Counted from the stretch's first letter, positions 25,647-34,358 are shown. The stretch: 45,677 nt of DNA from Spirosoma endbachense (GCF_010233585.1 NZ_CP045997.1:7942186-7987862); one strand, 5' to 3'. Program-made: numbers and translations. Notes: a model not told the origin generated them from the letters alone.

Positions 25647-26660
25647 TTACTTCGTCGATTGGGAGAAGATGACCCGGTCACGCTGGCGAGTCACGCGGAT
25701 GGATAAAAGCTCTTCTAAGGCATTCAGTAGTTCGTCAACATTGGTCACATCGTAGGTGCCCGATACCTGCCGTTGAGCCAGCGACGATTCCTTTATTTCG
25801 ACCTTCAATCCAAAATCGTCCTGAATCATTCGGCCGATCTCGGTTAATGGGGTATCATTGAAGACATACTTCTGATTTTTCCAGGCGCTGAAATCGTTAG
25901 GCTGGGCTACGTTCGTTAGCTCTAGGGCTTGTTTATGGTCATTGAGTGTCACCTTTTGTCCGGGTGCCATCGTCAGCGTTTTATCGGCCTGTCGACTAGC
26001 TTGGTAGTGAAGCTTTACTTTCCCACGCATCAATACGACCCGGGTCGCTCGCTGGCGGGCTAGTACGACGAACTCCGTCCCCAATACTTCGACATCAAGC
26101 TTCCGATTCGTATGAACCACAAACTTCTGGTTATTAAGTAGATGCGTTACATTGAACTCGGCCTCACCCGTCAAAAAAACGTTTCGTTGAGACTCGTTGC
26201 TTAGCCATCCAAATCTGGACAGACGTAGTGTTGAATTTGCATTTAGAACCACCTTGCTACCGTCGGGTAGGGTAAGTCGTTGGACTTGTCCGTGCTCGGT
26301 AGCGTAGGTTTTGTATAAAATAGGCTCACGAAACAGCCAACCACTTAATATGAATACAGACACACAGGCTGCGGCTAGCCAACTGATCGGGAGCCGATTT
26401 AACAATGGTCTGACAGGGCTCCCCTGCGGATTGGTTGATACACTCGGAGGAGTGTTTTCTAATCGACTTCGAAAGCGATCCAGACCAGCTGTTATATTGG
26501 CTACGTACTGAGGATGAGTGGTTTCCCATTCAATCAGGGTTTCGTAATAGACGGATCGGTTATGAGGGTCTTCTAACCAATCTTCGATGAGTTTACGCTG
26601 GAGAGCCGTTACCCTTCCGGCGTGATAATCAAATAAAAGAGCTTTAGTGACAGGAGCCAT
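25647..26660 (-). CDS. FecR-type anti-sigma factor (DUF4974 C-terminus)
   Basis: This 337-residue protein has a cytoplasmic N-terminal part (LLFDYHAGRVTALQRKLIED) and one transmembrane helix (about 92-110, LPISWLAAACVSVFILSGWL). The FecR domain follows (HGQVQRLTLPDGSKVVLNAN ... FVVHTNRKLDVEVLGTEFVV). The C-terminal DUF4974 domain starts about residue 255 (VFNDTPLTEIGRMIQDDFGL) and would contact the STN domain of SusC. It holds the ECF sigma factor at the membrane until SusC signals ligand uptake. It lies 40 bp after the sigma gene and 23 bp before SusC. Confidence 0.93.
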   Translation of the reverse strand: MAPVTKALLFDYHAGRVTALQRKLIEDWLEDPHNRSVYYETLIEWETTHPQYVANITAGLDRFRSRLENTPPSVSTNPQGSPVRPLLNRLPISWLAAACVSVFILSGWLFREPILYKTYATEHGQVQRLTLPDGSKVVLNANSTLRLSRFGWLSNESQRNVFLTGEAEFNVTHLLNNQKFVVHTNRKLDVEVLGTEFVVLARQRATRVVLMRGKVKLHYQASRQADKTLTMAPGQKVTLNDHKQALELTNVAQPNDFSAWKNQKYVFNDTPLTEIGRMIQDDFGLKVEIKESSLAQRQVSGTYDVTNVDELLNALEELLSIRVTRQRDRVIFSQSTK

Positions 26661-26700
26661 TTCTAAGAGAATTTGCGTTTTTAGCGTTGAGGGTTATAAA

Positions 26701-27399
26701 TCAGAATCCAACTAAACTGACCATCAATACCCAGATCCACATGGGACGAAGCGCCTGGCGAAGGAGCGATAGGGCTTTGCTCATGTGCGTTTCTACCGTT
26801 TTTACACTGATCCCGAGTTCACTGGCAATCTCCTGGTATTTCCGGCCTTCAAACCGGCTTAGTATAAATACACGCTTTGTTTGCTGGGGAAGCTGATCAA
26901 TGGTTTGTTCAATGCGTTGATACAGCTCATCGTACTGAACAATCTCCGACGGGGAGGGCTGTTGGTCAGTAATGTTGACCGAATCGACGGCTGTTCCGCG
27001 TCGGGACTTGCTGAGTTCCCACCGCACATAATCGTAGGCCCGGTAGCGGACCGCCTGCATCAGATACGCTTTGTAGGAGATGGTAACCGTCTTGTACGAT
27101 TCTTCTTTGTAGAACTGATAGAAGACTTCGGAAACAATATCTTCGGCCGCTTCTTTTGAATAGACAAACCGACTGGCGTGACTGCATAACGCGACGTAAT
27201 ATTTTCGGAATAAGACTTCACAAGCTTCCCACGGATTGGTTTCCAATACTTGTCGAAGTGGCCAGTCTGGATCATTTTCCAGACTCGTAGAACCAGTTGG
27301 CCTGAGTGGGCGAATAGGGTTGTCAGACTTATCCAATAGCTGAAATAAAGGCTGGGGCATAGGCAATACTGGCTCGTAATTACGATCTATTAATCCCAA
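26701..27399 (-). CDS. ECF sigma-70 factor of the SusCD locus
   Basis: This 232-residue protein has sigma region 2 (YYVALCSHASRFVYSKEAAEDIVSE, about 68-92) and region 4 (LPQQTKRVFILSRFEGRKYQ, EIASELGISVKTVETHMSKA, about 170-210). It ends in a hydrophobic tail, WIWVLMVSLVGF, unusual for a soluble sigma factor. The 65-residue N-terminal stretch before region 2 is longer than usual, so a later start is possible. It should be held by the adjoining FecR and drive transcription of the SusC/SusD genes. Confidence 0.92.
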   Translation of the reverse strand: MGLIDRNYEPVLPMPQPLFQLLDKSDNPIRPLRPTGSTSLENDPDWPLRQVLETNPWEACEVLFRKYYVALCSHASRFVYSKEAAEDIVSEVFYQFYKEESYKTVTISYKAYLMQAVRYRAYDYVRWELSKSRRGTAVDSVNITDQQPSPSEIVQYDELYQRIEQTIDQLPQQTKRVFILSRFEGRKYQEIASELGISVKTVETHMSKALSLLRQALRPMWIWVLMVSLVGF

Positions 27400-28008
27400 G
27401 TCGAGTTTCCCCTAAAATACCCTGAGTTAATATGTGATTTTTTTCATAAAAATTTTACACGGACCAGAAAACCTTATAGGGAAGCCAGGAATACTGTCCA
27501 CGATAAGCAGCCAAAGTGGACAGTTTTAGACAATAGATAAGTCTGTGTGTAGGAGCTATCTTAGAAGAGCCAAATGGGGGCAGCGTTATTTTTAGAAACC
27601 TTTGTTGCTCGGATGGTAGCTTTGCTGATATCGGTTTCTTTAACCAATAATACACTCAACCAGCGCGAGATGAATATTCTCAAATAAGGCTCTTTTCGAG
27701 ATACACTTGCAAAATGCCTTTCCAGGCATTTTGTTATCTGTTCTGTCCAAATACATACGAGCGTATGCATGTGTACAAAATAGACAAATGAAGCATCCAC
27801 CGTCGCTCTTTCTGAGCATTTGTTGAGAATAAGGGAAACACTTTTATTTGCTGTTCAATCCAGTTAATAGCCTACCAGGGAGGTAACTCATTATTTACTT
27901 GGTAGGCGTCAACTATTTCTGTAGCTTACATTCCTAGGCTTGGCTTCGTGAGGGTTATTCAGTGATACACCCTTCTAGGCCAGATGAGGCCTGTTCACTT
28001 CTACCCGT
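27400..28008. other. intergenic stretch with hairpins
   Basis: 609 bp without a convincing gene. AAAATGCCT / AGGCATTTT (27711-27719 and 27724-27732) is a 9-bp-arm hairpin with a 4-base loop. CCTACCA / TGGTAGG lies at 27871-27877 and 27900-27906. Minus-strand frames at 27455-27800 look like noise. Confidence 0.4.
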
Positions 28009-28836
28009 ATGACCTGCCAGACTTGCGGCCATCTCAATCAGGAAAACTTTTGTCCCAACTGTGGGGAAAAACGCTTCGATCCCCATAGTTTAACCCTCAG
28101 CCATGTCTCGGAAGAAATCCTGGAGGGCTTTACCCATGCGGATCATACACTGCTGAGAACTCTAAAGACTTTACTGTTTCGACCCGGTCAGCTCACGGCC
28201 GAGTATGTAGTCGGCCGACGCGTTATTTACATGAAGCCCCTGGGCCTTTTTTTAGTGGTTAACCTGGTGTTCTTTCTGCTGGCAAGCTACAATGCCTTCA
28301 ATCAGCCACTGAGTAGCTTTCTGAACTACGCCAATTATACCGCTTTTGGGACCAAACAGGCCCTGCAGCGTGCCCTGGATCATGCCCACCAGACGCTGGA
28401 CACCTATCAGCCCCTCTTCGATGCGTCGATGAAAGCTAGTTCCAAAGCCTATCTAATAGTTCTCATACCGCTATACACGTTAATTTTTGGTGTATTGATG
28501 TGGTCGGCTCGACGGACATGGATTGAGCATCTGATTTTCTCAACCCACTTTCTGAGTTTTGTCTTGATCTTCTTTTTACTCCAGCAGTTATTGGTCGTTA
28601 TGCCCCTCATCGGATTAATTGGCCTTCACCAATGGGAAGTGCGGGGCGATTTGATCGTAAGCCTGGTAGGCTTGGCTTTTGTCGGCTTTTATCTGGCTCG
28701 TGGCTTTAGGCGATTTTATGGCACAGGTCCAGTTTGGTCCGCATTCGCTGCCCTCCTTAGTACGATTCTTTTTACGGGTGTGGTTATGGCGTATCGGCTT
28801 CTTCTGTTTTACAAGATCGTTTGGCTGAGCCATTAA
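28009..28836 (+). CDS. DUF3667 membrane protein with zinc ribbon
   Basis: This 275-residue protein opens with a CxxC...CxxC zinc ribbon (Cys3, Cys6, Cys15, Cys18: CQTCGHLNQENFCPNCGEKR). The DUF3667 signature follows: LSHVSEEILEGFTHADHTLL, FRPGQLTAEYVVGRRVIYMK and KPLGLFLVVNLVFFLL. Four or five more membrane helices follow (about 140-270). The family is common in Bacteroidota, with no proven function. It has no operon partner here. Confidence 0.85.
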   Translation: MTCQTCGHLNQENFCPNCGEKRFDPHSLTLSHVSEEILEGFTHADHTLLRTLKTLLFRPGQLTAEYVVGRRVIYMKPLGLFLVVNLVFFLLASYNAFNQPLSSFLNYANYTAFGTKQALQRALDHAHQTLDTYQPLFDASMKASSKAYLIVLIPLYTLIFGVLMWSARRTWIEHLIFSTHFLSFVLIFFLLQQLLVVMPLIGLIGLHQWEVRGDLIVSLVGLAFVGFYLARGFRRFYGTGPVWSAFAALLSTILFTGVVMAYRLLLFYKIVWLSH

Positions 28837-29007
28837 CCATGCCGGTAGTGGCCATTGGCGTCGCCAATTTACTTGTCAATTCAACGGAAACCGATGTTGT
28901 CTGGCCATCTCAATAATCACCCCTTTTACGGTACACTAGTTTTCTATAAATCAGCCGTTCTTTCCCTCTTGCCAAGCTAAGTAGTGGTAAACCTTGATTC
29001 GTTACGA

Positions 29008-30120
29008 CTATGAGCTTGTCCGAATCAATGGAATAGGCGCATTGGGTAGGGTATTGCCTACTTCTACAAACAGCTTCATCAGTGGTTGATTGACGTAATA
29101 ATTACTACGCCCGATTTTCTGTTTATGCACAAAGCCCTGCTCGGTCAATAAGTCCAGATAGCGGGTGGCTGTCAGGCGCGTTACGTGCAAATCGTCCATC
29201 AGAAAATCAATCTTGGTGTACGGGTGTCGAAACAAGTTGTTGAGCAAGTCCTGACTATAGAGCTTGGGCAGCCGTTGCCGCAGCATATGCTTATACTGTT
29301 GCATCAGATCACGAATAGTCTGTACCAGCACAATCGTTTGCCGGGCCGTTTGTTCTACCCCATCCAGCATATACAGTACCCAGCCTTCCCAGTCCTGTTG
29401 CTCGCGTACGGCCTGTAGTCGCTCGTAGTATCCGCTCTTATGCTGAATAATATAGCGGCTCATGTAGAGGATCGGCAAATGAAGCAACTCTTGCTGTACT
29501 AAATACAGCATGTTAATGATCCGGCCCGTACGCCCGTTGCCGTCGTAGAAGGGATGGATGCTTTCAAACTGGTAATGCACGACGGCCATTTTTACCAGGG
29601 GGTCGGCATCAAGCACCGTATCGTCGTTGATAAACCGTTCGAGGTTTGCCATCAGGCTTTCAATCTGACCAGCTTCCTGCGGGGGCGTATACACCACCTC
29701 TCCAGTTTGTCCATTGCGGAGCGTAGTGCCAGGTAAACGTCGAAAGCCAGCATTATTCTGCTCTAATTCTTGCTGAATAGCGATGATGTGTCGTAGGGTA
29801 AGAAGCTTTTGTTGCCGCACCAAGGCAAATCCTTTTTTTAGGGCACTGGCGTAGCGTTGTACTTCTTTGGTTGCCGGACTGGCAGAGGTATCTGTAAAGA
29901 GTTCTGCTCTAAACAGATCGTCATGCGTAGTGATAATGTTTTCAACCGCCGAGGAATCTTTGGCTTCCTGTAGGGCTAGGGTATTGATCAGGATCGATTC
30001 ATTGGGAATCGTAGCCGCCACACCTTTGAGCTCTGCCAGATACCGATGTGCGGCAGCTACTTTGCGTAGCACCAGGCGGGTTTCTAGATCAACCTTGGGT
30101 GGTAGAGGCGTTAAAACGAA
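29008..30120 (-). CDS. Fic-family protein (AMPylase-like) with C-terminal winged helix
   Basis: The frame opens at 30243, but the ATG at 30120 (MAFVLTPLPPKVDL) is preferred, giving 370 residues. A Fic_N-like region (1-90) holds the inhibitory motif SxxxEN (Ser58, Glu62, Asn63: SSAVEN), the N-terminal self-inhibition type. The active site HPFYDGNGRTGR is at 191-202. A winged-helix domain (about 290-345, IDFLMDDLHVTRLTATRYLD) ends the protein. It transfers AMP or a similar group to a target hydroxyl. The extra upstream 41 codons run through two palindromes and are probably not translated. Confidence 0.88.
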   Translation of the reverse strand, partial: FVLTPLPPKVDLETRLVLRKVAAAHRYLAELKGVAATIPNESILINTLALQEAKDSSAVENIITTHDDLFRAELFTDTSASPATKEVQRYASALKKGFALVRQQKLLTLRHIIAIQQELEQNNAGFRRLPGTTLRNGQTGEVVYTPPQEAGQIESLMANLERFINDDTVLDADPLVKMAVVHYQFESIHPFYDGNGRTGRIINMLYLVQQELLHLPILYMSRYIIQHKSGYYERLQAVREQQDWEGWVLYMLDGVEQTARQTIVLVQTIRDLMQQYKHMLRQRLPKLYSQDLLNNLFRHPYTKIDFLMDDLHVTRLTATRYLDLLTEQGFVHKQKIGRSNYYVNQPLMKLFVEVGNTLPNAPIPLIRTSS

Positions 30121-30161
30121 TGCCATAAGAACAATAGCAATGATAGGGCACTGAGTACTTA

Positions 30162-30189
30162 TGCATAAAAAGTGGGGTTTTTCTATGCA
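30162..30189. promoter_or_regulatory. palindrome 1 upstream of the fic gene
   Basis: TGCATA-AAAAA / TTTTTC-TATGCA form an inverted repeat (11 of 12 in the arms) around GTGGGG. Its centre lies 42 bp from that of the palindrome at 30203-30232, about four helical turns. Likely operator pair. Confidence 0.45.
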
Positions 30190-30202
30190 CATTGTGTGCA
30201 AT

Positions 30203-30232
30203 ATATATAGAAAATGCCACTTTTCTATATAT
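30203..30232. promoter_or_regulatory. palindrome 2 upstream of the fic gene
   Basis: ATATATAGAAAA (30203-30214) and TTTTCTATATAT (30221-30232) are perfect 12-bp arms around TGCCAC. It has the same design and A-run as palindrome 1. Confidence 0.5.
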
Positions 30233-30298
30233 ATTCTATTCACTGCGCTTGAGTGAATCTTGTAGAATAGTTGTCGATGTTGCCCTTAAGATATTCAA

Positions 30299-30517
30299 TC
30301 ATCCTAGGCCGTTTCCGCTCGACTTAAGCTTTATATGCGCATAGAAGTACGTTACAAAATTGATCTCGTAGTCAATGTGCGTTTTGGTATAATCAATCCA
30401 ATCATCGGATACGTATAATCTCAAGTAGGAGCATTTTACGAGATTGTACAGTCGGTGGTTGCTTGCTACAAATTCTAATAATTCGCCCCAGACGAAGCGC
30501 ACAACAACCAGTTCAGC
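30299..30517 (-). CDS. hypothetical protein or gene remnant
   Basis: About 68-72 residues; the first part reads VVVRFVWGELLEFVASNHRL and a later part reads DDWIDYTKTHIDYEINFV. The frame is open from a stop near 30518 and its only start is a GTG at 30502. Codon use looks coding, but no family is recognised and no normal ATG exists, so it may be the tail of a broken gene. Confidence 0.3.
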   Translation of the reverse strand, partial: AELVVVRFVWGELLEFVASNHRLYNLVKCSYLRLYVSDDWIDYTKTHIDYEINFVTYFYAHIKLKSSGNGLG

Positions 30518-30699
30518 CGCTCAGCAGTGCGGTACTTACCGGCTGTTTGTACCCGCAATCAACGGTTTACGGCTTGACGATGGTGGGTGTTTTAGAAAGC
30601 TGTCTGCGAACAAACCTACTACTGCCAATTTAACTACCAATCCTGAATAAAGAACTTTTAATCTCACCTCGCCAAGCCAATGATAACGGCGATCGATTT

Positions 30700-30831
30700 T
30701 TACTTATGTCGCGATAAAGTGGCTAATAACTCGTCCAGGTTTTTCATGGCCATAGCCGTTTCTTCCTGGAAGCCCATTACAAGCATCTTCTCCGATAGGT
30801 GATCATGAGTCAGCAGTTCACAAAGATTAGA
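30700..30831 (-). pseudogene. C-terminal fragment of an unknown protein
   Basis: A 43-codon frame includes LTHDHLSEKMLVMGFQEETA and LDELLATLSRHK, directly after a stop at about 30832. The helical, charged composition looks like real coding sequence, but the frame has no start. It is likely a remnant of a truncated gene. Confidence 0.3.
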
Positions 30832-30866
30832 CTACACTGACCTAGCATACTACTCTTTAGCCAAGC

Positions 30867-31493
30867 TTAAAAATTAAATCCAAAATGAAATCCCGGTTCT
30901 CCGACGATGAATTTAGACCATTTATCATCCAACTGTTTAAATCCATCTGGTAATTCTGTGTGATAAGCACGCTGGGTAATTGCAATGGATGTTTGAATAA
31001 AAAATCTGTCCTTAAAAAGTTTGATGTGATAACCTATACGGTAAGTATTGAAAATCTGAAATCCATTGTCAATTTTTTTGCCGTCATCATTCACAAAAAT
31101 TTGCCAGGTAGGCATTACATTAAGTTCGGCATATAAACCTTTCCACAAAAATCGTTGGTAAGCCACTGATAGGCCGTACTCACGAACGTATCCCGGAAAT
31201 TTTTCTTCCTGCTTTCCGTATGATTTGTTAAAAATTGGGTGAATACCATTCGGCCAAGCATACTTCCAAGTTTTTGGTTCTAATGTGATTACATCTTTTC
31301 CTGTAATACGATACCCAAAATTGAGTTGAGCGAAGTTGGGGGGATTTGTAGTAGCCAAATTGCCCAATAAAAATATAGTACTGCCAACAAACCACCGATT
31401 GTACGTACTGTCTTGCTTTTTATATTGTGCACTCACCTGCAAACTACTTGTCAATACTACGCCAAGTCCAATCCATAAAATTTTCTTTTGCAT
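30867..31493 (-). CDS. exported beta-barrel-like protein (paralogue A)
   Basis: The frame opens at 31526, but the ATG at 31493 begins a signal peptide (QKKILWIGLGVVLTSSLQ) and gives 208 residues. The body shares with the gene at 31754: YNRWFVGSTIFLLGN / YRRWFVGSSFYMLGN, QLNFGYRIT / QLNVGYRIT, and end motifs WSKFIVGEPGFHFGFNF / WNNYFIQPGLDFGFKF. The last Phe and strand pattern indicate an outer-membrane barrel. Its promoter block matches that of the paralogue (see 31524 and 32407). Confidence 0.65.
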   Translation of the reverse strand: MQKKILWIGLGVVLTSSLQVSAQYKKQDSTYNRWFVGSTIFLLGNLATTNPPNFAQLNFGYRITGKDVITLEPKTWKYAWPNGIHPIFNKSYGKQEEKFPGYVREYGLSVAYQRFLWKGLYAELNVMPTWQIFVNDDGKKIDNGFQIFNTYRIGYHIKLFKDRFFIQTSIAITQRAYHTELPDGFKQLDDKWSKFIVGEPGFHFGFNF

Positions 31494-31523
31494 ATCTGTT
31501 TTAATTGGTATTAAACGATAAGG

Positions 31524-31572
31524 CAAAAGTAGATTGAGGGATTACCCAATCTCGTTCACTTAAGTTAAGAAA
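31524..31572 (-). promoter_or_regulatory. promoter and upstream block of barrel paralogue A
   Basis: Minus strand: a -7-like box TACTTTTG (31531-31524), which fits TAnnTTTG, and a 22-bp block at 31551-31572. The block matches the one before the second paralogue at 21 of 22 positions, with exactly the same 27-bp offset to the box. Confidence 0.6.
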
Positions 31573-31680
31573 GAATTTACTGTTTACTTTTTTCAAGAGT
31601 TCTGGCTTTTAGTCTGCTTGAGATTTACACCTAAGAAACTTGCCAAGAATTTGACTGCCTTTGGGTATTGGTTTAGGAAA

Positions 31681-31708
31681 CCTCCTGAAGTTACAAAACT
31701 TCAGGAGG
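31681..31708 (-). terminator. 12-bp-arm hairpin after barrel paralogue B
   Basis: CCTCCTGAAGTT (31681-31692) pairs exactly with AACTTCAGGAGG (31697-31708), followed on the minus strand by TTTCC. It lies 45 bp after the stop of the gene ending at 31754. Confidence 0.6.
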
Positions 31709-31753
31709 TCCATATTTAATTCAAACAACTGCTTTCATCTAGTCATTGTAGTT

Positions 31754-32377
31754 TTAAAACTTAAATCCAAAATCAAGTCCAGGTTGAATAAAGTAGTTAT
31801 TCCATTTTTGTTCCACTGCTTTAAATGATTCTGGAACATTAGTTCTTACAGGCCAATAACTAATGCCAATAGCTGGTTCAAAAAAGAATCGGTCTTTAAA
31901 AAACTTAAACTGGTAACCTAAATAGAAGTCCAGATATAACGTATATCCATTACCAATCTTTTTATTGTTCTCGTCCATATATTTTTCAAACACATTCAAT
32001 GCATAAACGGATGTGTAGGCTCCTTTCCACCAAAACCGCTGATAGCCTACTGTAGGTGCCAGAATGCGTGCATGTCCAGGATAGTTTAGTCCCGGTGCAT
32101 CAAATGATGGTCCAAAAGGGATACCTAGTGGCCAGGAATAAATAGATCTTTTAAATCTAAAGGAAACGACATCTTTCGGGGTTATCCTGTATCCAACATT
32201 TAATTGTACGTACTCAGGTCGATTTGGATCATCGGGAATAAAATTTCCTAACATATAGAATGAACTCCCAACGAACCAACGTCTATACGAACTGTCTGTT
32301 TTAGCGTGTTGTGCTTTGAGTTGGAACGTACCTGTCAGTAATAAGACCAAACCGATGAAGAAAATCTTCTTTTGCAT
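31754..32377 (-). CDS. exported beta-barrel-like protein (paralogue B)
   Basis: This 207-residue protein has a signal peptide (QKKIFFIGLVLLLTGTFQ). It is a tandem paralogue of the gene at 30867-31493, with matching strands (RWFVGSSFYMLGN, QLNVGYRITPKDVVSFR, YQRFWWKGAYTSVYALNVF). It ends in a strand closing with Phe. It is probably an outer-membrane barrel. It has its own promoter, so the pair is not one simple operon. The Crp-type regulator gene lies 84 bp upstream on the same strand. Confidence 0.65.
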   Translation of the reverse strand: MQKKIFFIGLVLLLTGTFQLKAQHAKTDSSYRRWFVGSSFYMLGNFIPDDPNRPEYVQLNVGYRITPKDVVSFRFKRSIYSWPLGIPFGPSFDAPGLNYPGHARILAPTVGYQRFWWKGAYTSVYALNVFEKYMDENNKKIGNGYTLYLDFYLGYQFKFFKDRFFFEPAIGISYWPVRTNVPESFKAVEQKWNNYFIQPGLDFGFKF

Positions 32378-32406
32378 TTCTTTTGCTGTTACGTGAAACG
32401 ATACGG

Positions 32407-32455
32407 CAAAAGTGGGTCGGCGAAATGCCGTAACTCGTTCACTTTAGTTAAGAAA
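32407..32455 (-). promoter_or_regulatory. promoter and upstream block of barrel paralogue B
   Basis: CACTTTTG box (32414-32407) and the 22-bp block at 32434-32455, which matches the block at 31551-31572 at 21 of 22 positions at the same distance. The box starts 30 bp before the start codon, against 31 bp for paralogue A. Confidence 0.6.
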
Positions 32456-32461
32456 TGAACC

Positions 32462-33043
32462 TTACCCCTTATCTTTCTCTGTAATTCTGGCTCTTAATCT
32501 GCTTAATGACTGGGGTTTGATACCTAAATAGCTCGCTAACTGATGCTGAGGCACACGCTGAAGTAGGTCCGGTCTTTTTTGGATTAAGTTCAGGTAGCGT
32601 TGCTCAGGGGAAGAATTCTTAAACTCGTCAAAGTCTATTCGCTGTTTAGCTAACAATTCTTCTGCCAGTAGTTTACACATTATGTCAAACTTTGGAAATT
32701 TACTGTTTATTTCTACTTCCATTTCAGCATTGGAAACTAAAAGAATACTGTCTTCTACACAACTTACATAATAGTCGGAGGGAGTTTTGCTGGTCACACA
32801 AGGAGGTGTCAATGCGTCCATTTCGGTGTAGAAAGCAGTCGTTTTTTCATCACCCTCTACCACATAATAGGTCCGAATACAGCCCTTTAGAACAAAGTAG
32901 CTTTCGTTCGATCGTTGTCCTGCCTTGAGTAAAGTCGTCCCTTTCTTTAGGGAGAAGAATATGTCCAACGAAACGATTACGTTCTTCTCTTCTTCGGTCA
33001 GCGAAATGTATTTTGAGATAAAGTCAAATAGAATATTCTTCAT
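32462..33043 (-). CDS. Crp/Fnr-family transcriptional regulator
   Basis: The ATG at 33043 (MKNILFDFISKYISL) gives 193 residues; the longer frame start is unlikely. It has a cyclic-nucleotide-binding-like beta roll (about 25-110, LKKGTTLLKAGQRSNESYFV) and a C-terminal helix-turn-helix (RVPQHQLASYLGIKPQSLSR). The Crp/Fnr-like family in Bacteroidota often controls a nearby target. The two barrel genes downstream share a 22-bp block that is a good candidate operator. Confidence 0.88.
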   Translation of the reverse strand: MKNILFDFISKYISLTEEEKNVIVSLDIFFSLKKGTTLLKAGQRSNESYFVLKGCIRTYYVVEGDEKTTAFYTEMDALTPPCVTSKTPSDYYVSCVEDSILLVSNAEMEVEINSKFPKFDIMCKLLAEELLAKQRIDFDEFKNSSPEQRYLNLIQKRPDLLQRVPQHQLASYLGIKPQSLSRLRARITEKDKG

Positions 33044-33403
33044 TGATTTGTTGTTATTCGTGTCGTTTGCTACACTTGCCACTACCAAAGCACGATCCGA
33101 TTTTACGCCGAAGCGCGAACGGGTGGCCCGTGCGGCTCAAACGCAGTGTCGACTGAAGCCTGGAAATGCAAACCAAACTTGCTTAACTGAGACGTTTGGC
33201 TTGTATGCCGAAACGGGGCATACAAGCAATTTCCTGGACTCTTCACCAACCTATTATTGCAGGCAAGTTACTAAATCAAAAACTGCTCTAACATAATGAG
33301 GAATAGTTGATTGATCAAGAAAAGGCTAATCGTAGACGTAATAGTAATCCAGCGATTTATGAGATTCAGCAACGGCTAGTTTCAATGTTACTCAGCTTAT
33401 TTG
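33044..33403. other. intergenic stretch with a hairpin
   Basis: 360 bp with no gene. GCTTGTATGCC (33199-33209) and GGCATACAAGC (33217-33227) form an 11-bp hairpin with a 7-base loop. It may be a terminator for plus-strand reading or a remnant. Confidence 0.4.
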
Positions 33404-33568
33404 CTATTTCTTCTTGAGCATATCCTGGATCAGCTCTTCAAGCCGGGCCACTTTGACTTGCTGCTCTTCCAACTCAGTAACTCTCGCGTTTAAGGCCTGA
33501 TTCGTTCGCTCTTGCTCGATACTGTATAAAGGGGTAGTTAACACATTTAGGGTATATCCGCCACGTAA
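33404..33568 (-). pseudogene. C-terminal coiled-coil fragment of a larger protein
   Basis: The minus-strand frame reads LYSIEQERTNQALNARVTEL, EEQQVKVARLEELIQDML and KKK-stop. This coiled-coil end is common in long tail-fibre-like or T9-secreted proteins of Bacteroidota. It has no start and is cut off just beyond the 38-bp inverted repeat, which it partly overlaps. It is the truncated remnant of a longer gene, cut by the element at 33531-34744. Confidence 0.5.
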
Positions 33569-33773
33569 CGACTATAGCTACTTAAATATCAAATAGTTAC
33601 CAAAAGTTATTCCTTATATTGAGGCAGATGCTATCAAATCCTAGCTCGGTAGTTTCAACCAAGCGTATTTTCTCGCTATTTATTCCGTAAAAACCCTTGT
33701 TTTAGGGGGTGTCCTTGAAAGAATCCACCCGGGGGCACTACATTAGTTCAACTTGTCAAAACTCTATCAAGCC

Positions 33774-34358
33774 ATGCGATCTTCTCTGCTCTTTGTTGCC
33801 CCTTTTTTTGCTCTGCTCCTTGGCCTGGGTGCCTGCGGCTCAAAGGATTCTCCCCCTCCGGTTGAAAACCCCATTACCCAGTACCTGGATGCCGACACTA
33901 CCCTCAAACGGGCTGCTTATGGTCCAAATGCAATTGAGTTTGGCCTTGTGTTTAGTGCTACGGTCGACGGAAAACTAACGGAAGTGGGTTGCGAAATGCC
34001 CGATCCCGGTTCGTACCGGGTTAGTGTCTGGGACAACCAGACCAAGGCACTACTGCGGCAGAAAACCATTGAGCAGTCGTCGCCCGGAAAACTAACGATG
34101 AGCAGCATCGACGCCCTTGCCCTAACGGCCAATAAAAAATACATCATAAGTATCAATAGCCAGTCGGGGGGAGTGAACAGGAAGTATCATTCCGTGATAA
34201 AAAAGGCAGGGGGCGAATTTATTCCCTTTACGAAAGGGAGTATTCTGGTGTATAACACCAGTTACCGGACTACCGCGATGGCCGTTTTTCCCGATGAAAT
34301 CAATAACCTCAAGCAAGTCGTGTACGGCTATCCAGAATTCACGTTTGTAAAAGACTAA
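33774..34358 (+). CDS. DUF4082-like lipoprotein, cargo of the inverted-repeat segment
   Basis: The ATG at 33774 (MRSSLLFVAPFFALLLG) gives 194 residues with a lipobox ending LGAC (the longer TTG start is unlikely). After a Pro-rich linker (SPPPVENP), the body has YGPNAIEFGLVFSATVDGKL and GSYRVSVWDNQTKALL, the strands of a DUF4082-type beta-sandwich. The C-terminus is YGYPEFTFVKD. It is probably a surface or periplasmic binding module. It is the only gene between the 38-bp inverted ends. Confidence 0.6.
   Translation: MRSSLLFVAPFFALLLGLGACGSKDSPPPVENPITQYLDADTTLKRAAYGPNAIEFGLVFSATVDGKLTEVGCEMPDPGSYRVSVWDNQTKALLRQKTIEQSSPGKLTMSSIDALALTANKKYIISINSQSGGVNRKYHSVIKKAGGEFIPFTKGSILVYNTSYRTTAMAVFPDEINNLKQVVYGYPEFTFVKD

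Noticed and set aside
27455..27800. Two overlapping minus-strand frames
   Set aside because: Composition and position over hairpins suggest noise.
33531..33568. Left 38-bp repeat as part of an ordinary gene (frame reads GGYTLNVLTT)
   Set aside because: The same 38 bp occurs inverted at 34707-34744 next to an unrelated gene, so a mobile end is more likely than shared coding sequence.
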